A DNA stretch of 39,122 bases from an uncultured Helicobacter sp. (GTDB lineage Bacteria > Campylobacterota > Campylobacteria > Campylobacterales > Helicobacteraceae). The position numbers and the translations under genes are program-made. The stretch is taken from the NCBI GenBank assembly GCA_949299115.1, contig CASFZH010000018.1, positions 1 to 39,122 of the forward strand. Direction: 5' to 3'. The notes beneath the pieces were generated by a model, which had not been told where the DNA came from, made no database searches, and saw only the letters and a program-made list of their open reading frames with translations. Of this stretch, positions 35,284 through 39,122 are shown piece by piece; within the stretch, counting starts at the first letter, position 1, and every line of letters starts with the position of its first letter.

Positions 35284-36402
35284 TCACTCCTTTATAATCA
35301 ATAATTCATGTGATGCTTTGACATTGCTATCATCGCCTCGCTCTATGCGGTTTTTCCCTATTCTTGTTTCACCTTGTCCCATTGTGTATTGCCAACTAGG
35401 CTCTAAGATTCTAAAATCCTTATACGCCTCTCGCACAAACTTGCAGTCATTATAGCTTAAGATAAATCTACCTTTATGATTTTTAAGTAATTGTGCCAAA
35501 AGCTCGTGATTAAAAGTATTATGATGAATGGGAAAATTTCGCATAGGATAGATTCCCTTAAACATCTTAGAATCTCCTGTTAAAAAATAAGGTGGGTCAA
35601 GATAGAAAAAATCATTTGGGAATCTCTCAAAAATAGATTCAAAGCTCGCACATTCTACGCTTAGATTTTTAGCATTTGCATGAGTGCTAAAATCACGTAA
35701 TTTTTCTAAGGCTTTGTGGTAGCGGGATTTATCTTCATAAATCTTACTCATCCAGCCTAAAAATCCAGGTCCATAACTTAAATTAAAATTAAAATAATAA
35801 TTTCTCGCTAGAATAAGAGAATCTACTTGTATCTTTGGAGTATTATTAGAATCTTTATGTCGCTCATTCCAAAAGGCTGATAATTCCTCTTTTATCTTTG
35901 CATAAGTTTCTTTATTTGGTTTTAAGACTAATAAAGATTCATACAAAGCCTTAGAATCTCTTAGCAAAACCTGCCAAAAATTCACCAAAATATCAAAAAT
36001 ATCAAAAGCCTTCACTTCTAGCCCAAGCTCTAAGGCAGCAGCTACCTCAACGCTTCCTCCGCCAATAAAAGGGCTAATCACTCGGCATAAATCATTTGGA
36101 AAATGCTCTAATATTAGTCCAACAGCTAGAGACTTACCACCACCATAACGTAAAGGGGACTTTGCGTAACGCTTGTAGGCTAAAGATTTACCTTTGAGAG
36201 ATTCTAAAAAGCGGGATTTTTTGGATTCCAATAAGTCTTTATTGGGATATTGTAAGCCTTGTTGATTGAAAGATTTGCAATAATTTTTTGGATTCTTTAA
36301 GTTAGATTCCATAGGATTTAGCTGCGTTTGGTATTTGTATTTTTTACAAAAACTTTGCTGTGCATGAGATGTAGTCAAAATATACCCTTTTAAAAATATC
36401 AT
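35284..36402 (-). CDS. D12-class (Dam-like) N6-adenine DNA methyltransferase
   Basis: The 372-aa frame holds a D12-class methylase: PLRYGGGKS (83-91), motif I FIGGGSVE (112-119) and motif IV DPPY (269-272), ending with the target region. It methylates adenine; the site is unknown. No nuclease is adjacent, so it is an orphan methylase or the survivor of a type II system. The ~80 residues before PLRYGGGKS are longer than usual. A minus-strand TATAAT at 36407-36412 would place the transcript start on the ATG at 36402, so either translation is leaderless or a later start (for example Met31, 36312) is used. Confidence 0.9.
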   Translation of the reverse strand: MIFLKGYILTTSHAQQSFCKKYKYQTQLNPMESNLKNPKNYCKSFNQQGLQYPNKDLLESKKSRFLESLKGKSLAYKRYAKSPLRYGGGKSLAVGLILEHFPNDLCRVISPFIGGGSVEVAAALELGLEVKAFDIFDILVNFWQVLLRDSKALYESLLVLKPNKETYAKIKEELSAFWNERHKDSNNTPKIQVDSLILARNYYFNFNLSYGPGFLGWMSKIYEDKSRYHKALEKLRDFSTHANAKNLSVECASFESIFERFPNDFFYLDPPYFLTGDSKMFKGIYPMRNFPIHHNTFNHELLAQLLKNHKGRFILSYNDCKFVREAYKDFRILEPSWQYTMGQGETRIGKNRIERGDDSNVKASHELLIIKE

Positions 36403-36877
36403 AATAATTATACATTGATTTCTTTATCTTGTTTGCAAACATGCACAGTCATTATTCATATCCCAAAGTTTGAGACATGTTACACCACTTGTAATACACA
36501 ATATCTTTACAATCTGCATAAGTAAGCTTGACGTATTTTCGTAGATATTCCTTGATGGTCAATCTTAATGGAGATGAAAAGTAACTGTATAAATCTCATA
36601 AGGTACTGACTAAAAAGTTTATTTATATCTAATGTAGTATAGTTTATAGTATAGTTTATTGATTTTATTGCTTATTGTAAGGTGGTAACACTATATCCAT
36701 GCTTATACGCATGTATGGGTGCAAGAAAAGCTGTTTATGAGGCTATTAAATAGGGATAATTATTAAGCAACCTATCATGGGCAAAGACTTTGGAGTAAAA
36801 GATTTATTGCAAGTAGAGAGTAAAAAATAGTAAGCATTTTCTGCCTCATGGCTTTGTTTTAAGAGAAAATAAATGGA
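36403..36877. other. 475-bp spacer between methylase and peptide cluster
   Basis: No supported gene. A short direct repeat of ATAGTTTAT/ATAGTTTAT type lies near 36640-36660. Short plus-strand frames (for example around 36690-36750) might be relics but have no recognisable identity. Confidence 0.35.
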
Positions 36878-37090
36878 TTAGATTCTCGAATCTGTGCTAT
36901 TATTGTATATCGCTTTGCATTGCTCTTGCTTTTGTGGATTATCACTATAACAGGGCTTATCATGTAAATAAGATATGGCCATAAACCCTATGATAGCAGC
37001 TACAAGAGTAGCAAGTAGTGCCTTTAAGATTCCATAACGTTTTGTGCTAAAAAAGGCTACTAGCATATCTGCAATAACTTGAATTATCAT
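36878..37090 (-). CDS. 70-aa small membrane protein coupled to peptide gene
   Basis: One or two hydrophobic helices (about 3-15 and 20-41) are followed by a polar, Cys-containing tail (KPCYSDNPQKQEQC). Its ATG overlaps the stop of the 95-aa peptide gene in an ATGA junction, so the two are translated together. Position suggests a partner or immunity protein for that peptide. No family recognised. Confidence 0.6.
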   Translation of the reverse strand: MIIQVIADMLVAFFSTKRYGILKALLATLVAAIIGFMAISYLHDKPCYSDNPQKQEQCKAIYNNSTDSRI

Positions 37091-37374
37091 AAGACTACCA
37101 ACGCCAACCGCTTGCCATTTATAGGAAATCTCTGATTATAAGCACCCCAAGCAGTATATCTTATCCCCCACATAATACCACCTTTAATGAGAAAAGACCA
37201 AAACTCTCCCTTAGTCTCTTGCATTTCTTGCTGACTTAATAGAGCGATTTTACTTGTATCGATGTCTTTAGAAAAGAGAATAGCTATATCAGAATCTTGC
37301 AATGCGACATTAGCACAAGCTACACTAACCCCCATGCTTAAAGCAAATAAAGATACTACTGCTAACTTTTTCAT
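37087..37374 (-). CDS. secreted peptide A, conserved leader and variable core
   Basis: A 95-aa product with a Sec signal peptide (residues 1-21, cleavage likely after VACA) and a charged segment (22-59) ending ALLSQQEMQETKGEFW. The LS..EM..T.GE pattern resembles leader ends of class II bacteriocins. The rest (60-95) is a hydrophobic, Gly- and aromatic-rich core (KGGIMWGIRYTAWGAYN) ending in a basic and hydrophobic tail. Residues 1-59 are almost identical, at DNA level too, to the peptide at 38867-39122, whereas the cores share nothing. A ribosome-binding AGAAG precedes the ATG. Likely a bacteriocin-like or contact peptide; activity is inference. Confidence 0.65.
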   Translation of the reverse strand: MKKLAVVSLFALSMGVSVACANVALQDSDIAILFSKDIDTSKIALLSQQEMQETKGEFWSFLIKGGIMWGIRYTAWGAYNQRFPINGKRLALVVL

Positions 37375-37480
37375 AATAAACTTCTTATAATTAATTTATC
37401 CTCATTTATTAGTGAGTATTACAATACTACTATACACAATATAAAAATAAGCTTAAGAATAAGAATATTTACATTAATTA

Positions 37481-37792
37481 TTAAAACATATAAAAAATGG
37501 TATATGAGAGTATCACTATGCTAATAAGTATAAAAAGTATGACAAAACCAATGACTTTTTTTTGAAAATTGAGGCGAATGACTTTGATAGAGAGATAGAC
37601 AAGATAAGCAATATAGACAACACTCATAACCGCAGCACAAAGTGCGTTTATAAGACTTAAGCAGATAATGCCTACTGGCATAAGAAGCACACCAACAATA
37701 TGCTTTCTCTCAAGTAGCTTATAGGTATTTATGAGTCCTGTTACGCATATTTGGAATATACAATCAAAGAGTGAAATAATGATTTCTATCAT
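37481..37792 (-). CDS. 103-aa three-TM protein, possible immunity protein
   Basis: Almost wholly hydrophobic, with about three membrane helices. Its C-terminal half (YIAYLVYLSIKVI.LNFQKKVIGFVIL) aligns with the 116-aa protein at 38447-38797 (YILYLFFLNYKYMKDNYKKERLGFIIL), so they are paralogues. It lies just upstream of peptide A on the same strand. Small multi-TM proteins next to secreted peptides often give self-protection; here that is inferred from context only. Confidence 0.6.
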   Translation of the reverse strand: MIEIIISLFDCIFQICVTGLINTYKLLERKHIVGVLLMPVGIICLSLINALCAAVMSVVYIAYLVYLSIKVIRLNFQKKVIGFVILFILISIVILSYTIFYMF

Positions 37793-37934
37793 AAGAACTC
37801 TCCTGCATCATGTTGCTTAATGACGGACTGACTGCCTGAATAACATATTGCTAAACATAGCGTAGCATAATGGCTTATATGCAGATTATATCAAAATCTA
37901 CTATCTAAGAAGAAATAAAAATCTCAAGTTTTAC

Positions 37935-38209
37935 TTAAAAATTATTATTCTCATACACATAAGTTAGCAAGGCAGTAATTACTATACTAGAGAGAATTAT
38001 AAAACCTAAACGTTCTTTTTTATAATTATCTTTCATGTATTTATAGTTTAGAAAAAATAAATACAGTATATGATAACTAATAATGGAAAAAGCACTATTA
38101 AGCCAAATAGAAATCTATGGCGAAAATAATGGTATAAGGAAAATGCGTTTAACCAACACATTGTAATAGTCAAAGTAAGAATATTTTGCCAAATAGTTAG
38201 TGTATCCAC
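37935..38209 (-). pseudogene. decayed copy of the 116-aa membrane protein
   Basis: From a GTG at 38209 (with AAAGAGG upstream) the frame gives a close relative of the 116-aa protein (WQNILTLTITMCWLNAFSLY, FRHRFLFGLIVLFPLL). It then loses a central stretch and shifts frame. The tail at 37935-38070 is nearly identical to 38445-38580 (MKDNYKKERLGFIILSSIVI). The deletion and frameshift make it a pseudogene. Confidence 0.75.
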
Positions 38210-38223
38210 TTTGTTAGCCCTCT

Positions 38224-38358
38224 TTAAGAATCTATTTCCTTAGAATCTATTGTAATGAAATTATACATACCACTACCCGTATTGGTTATTATATTGCCAA
38301 AGGCTACACGTATACCCACGCTTGAACTAAGTAAAGATATTGTTACTATCCTATTCAT
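38224..38358 (-). CDS. short degenerate paralogue of the secreted peptides
   Basis: A 44-aa frame starting MNRIVTISLLSSSVGIRVAFG, which aligns with the signal peptide MKKLAVVSLFALSMGVSVACA of peptide A. It has lost the LLSQQEMQETKGEFW segment and ends soon after. AAGGAG stands 5 nt before the ATG, so it may still be translated. It lies 14 nt upstream of the decayed membrane gene. Confidence 0.5.
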   Translation of the reverse strand: MNRIVTISLLSSSVGIRVAFGNIITNTGSGMYNFITIDSKEIDS

Positions 38359-38446
38359 ATAAACTCCTTAAATATACATGTCTTATTTACAATAGCATTT
38401 TAATGTTACCATATATAATATAAAGATAATTGTAAGAATAAAAAAA

Positions 38447-38797
38447 TTAAAAATTATTATTTTCATAAAAATAACTTGCTAAAGCAGTAATTACTATACT
38501 AGAGAGAATTATAAAGCCTAGACGTTCTTTTTTATAATTATCTTTCATGTATTTATAGTTTAGAAAAAATAAATACAGTATATAACAAATGTTAAGAATT
38601 GCTATAATAAGCCCTATAACTCTGTTTTGTATAAAAGGAATTATTATAGTGTGAATTAATGGAAAAAATACCATTAACCCAAATATAAACTTATAACGAA
38701 AATAAGTGGATAAGGTGATTAGGTTTATCCAGCATATTATAATAGTGAAAATAAGTATATTTTGTAGAACAATAGGCATCTCCAATAAACTAAACAT
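38447..38797 (-). CDS. 116-aa multi-TM protein, possible immunity protein
   Basis: Three to four hydrophobic helices with a basic loop (YKYMKDNYKKER) near residue 85. Homologous to the 103-aa protein and to the decayed copy at 37935-38209. It follows the partial peptide gene by about 70 nt on the same strand, the same peptide-then-membrane-protein order as the decayed pair. Function unknown; immunity is a hypothesis. Confidence 0.65.
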   Translation of the reverse strand: MFSLLEMPIVLQNILIFTIIICWINLITLSTYFRYKFIFGLMVFFPLIHTIIIPFIQNRVIGLIIAILNICYILYLFFLNYKYMKDNYKKERLGFIILSSIVITALASYFYENNNF

Positions 38798-38866
38798 TTC
38801 AGAATCTATTTAATCTTTGAATATTACCATCTAATATTAGTGCCCACTGTACCTTGATAAATCGTG

Positions 38867-39122
38867 CTATTGTGTGCAGGAGCATTTAAAAATGTAGAAG
38901 AAAGGAAAATTTGAACCAGGCACCCTTATTACAGCAGGAATATAAGAGAAAAACCACCAAAACTCTCCCTTAGTCTCTTGCATTTCTTGCTGACTTAATA
39001 GAGCAATTTTACTTGTATCGATGTCTTTAGAAAAGAGAATAGCTATATCAGAATCTTGCAATGCAGTATTACTAAAAGCAACGCTAACCCCCATGCTTAA
39101 AGCAAATAAAGATACTACTGCT
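38867..39122 (-). CDS. secreted peptide B, 5' end outside the window
   Basis: The visible part begins at the window edge inside the signal peptide (AVVSLFALSMGVSVAFS) and repeats the conserved segment up to LLSQQEMQETKGEFW. It then switches to a different core (WFFSYIPAVIRVPGSNFPFF, ending in a CSC motif). The first few codons, by analogy MKKL, lie beyond 39122. The in-frame ATG at 39094 is internal to the signal peptide and is not the start. Paired with the 116-aa membrane protein downstream. Confidence 0.65.
   Translation of the reverse strand, partial: AVVSLFALSMGVSVAFSNTALQDSDIAILFSKDIDTSKIALLSQQEMQETKGEFWWFFSYIPAVIRVPGSNFPFFYIFKCSCTQ

Noticed and set aside
36690-36750. Possible transposase or toxin relic left of the peptide cluster
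   Set aside because: Several short frames were read, but none matches any family I recognise.

Overview
The window looks like chromosome from an enterohepatic (non-pylori) Helicobacter. It is AT-rich and full of the heptamer AGAATCT/AGATTCT. Its gamma-glutamyltranspeptidase, aliphatic amidase AmiE, membrane-anchored MurF and DHH phosphoesterase all read like Helicobacter proteins. Genus is an inference from gene content; species cannot be named from the sequence alone.

Layout. 0.5-2.6 kb (minus): a PPK2 polyphosphate kinase with a Lys/Asp/Glu-rich tail, a small overlapping ORF, and a CinA/PncC-like protein. 3.3-6.7 kb: a membrane metallophosphoesterase with a secreted partner, a Crp/Fnr regulator, and a divergent small protein. 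7.0-15.2 kb is a restriction-modification island. It holds a 1453-aa fused nuclease-methylase-specificity enzyme (plus strand), facing a BcgI/type I-like pair on the minus strand. In that pair the nuclease-methylase gene is broken by two frameshifts, and the specificity gene carries an 11-G tract just after its first target-recognition domain, so it is a strong phase-variation candidate. REP-like palindromes are embedded in frame in both systems.

15.5-25.6 kb is core metabolism: ilvC and ppc (divergent around a perfect palindrome), a lipase-like alpha/beta hydrolase, a DHH phosphoesterase, two unknown proteins (one glycine-zipper, one membrane), an aminotransferase and a type II NADH dehydrogenase. 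26.1-28.3 kb carries amiE followed by a ClpB-like single-AAA+ gene, the same order as amiE-amiB of Pseudomonas. Several TTACTAAAA-containing palindromes lie upstream. 29.2-34.4 kb: ggt (minus), acyP-murF (plus), a decayed ABM-family gene, and ogt. A cluster of hairpin repeats (34.4-34.9 kb) separates ogt from an orphan D12-class adenine methylase.

The most novel region is 36.9-39.1 kb (minus). It is a repeated arrangement of short secreted peptides paired with small multi-TM proteins. Two peptides share an almost identical N-terminal half (signal peptide plus a segment ending LLSQQEMQETKGEFW) and then diverge completely at the C terminus. A third peptide and one membrane partner are decayed copies. 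This has the logic of a bacteriocin/immunity or variable secreted-peptide cassette array, and it runs off the right edge of the window.
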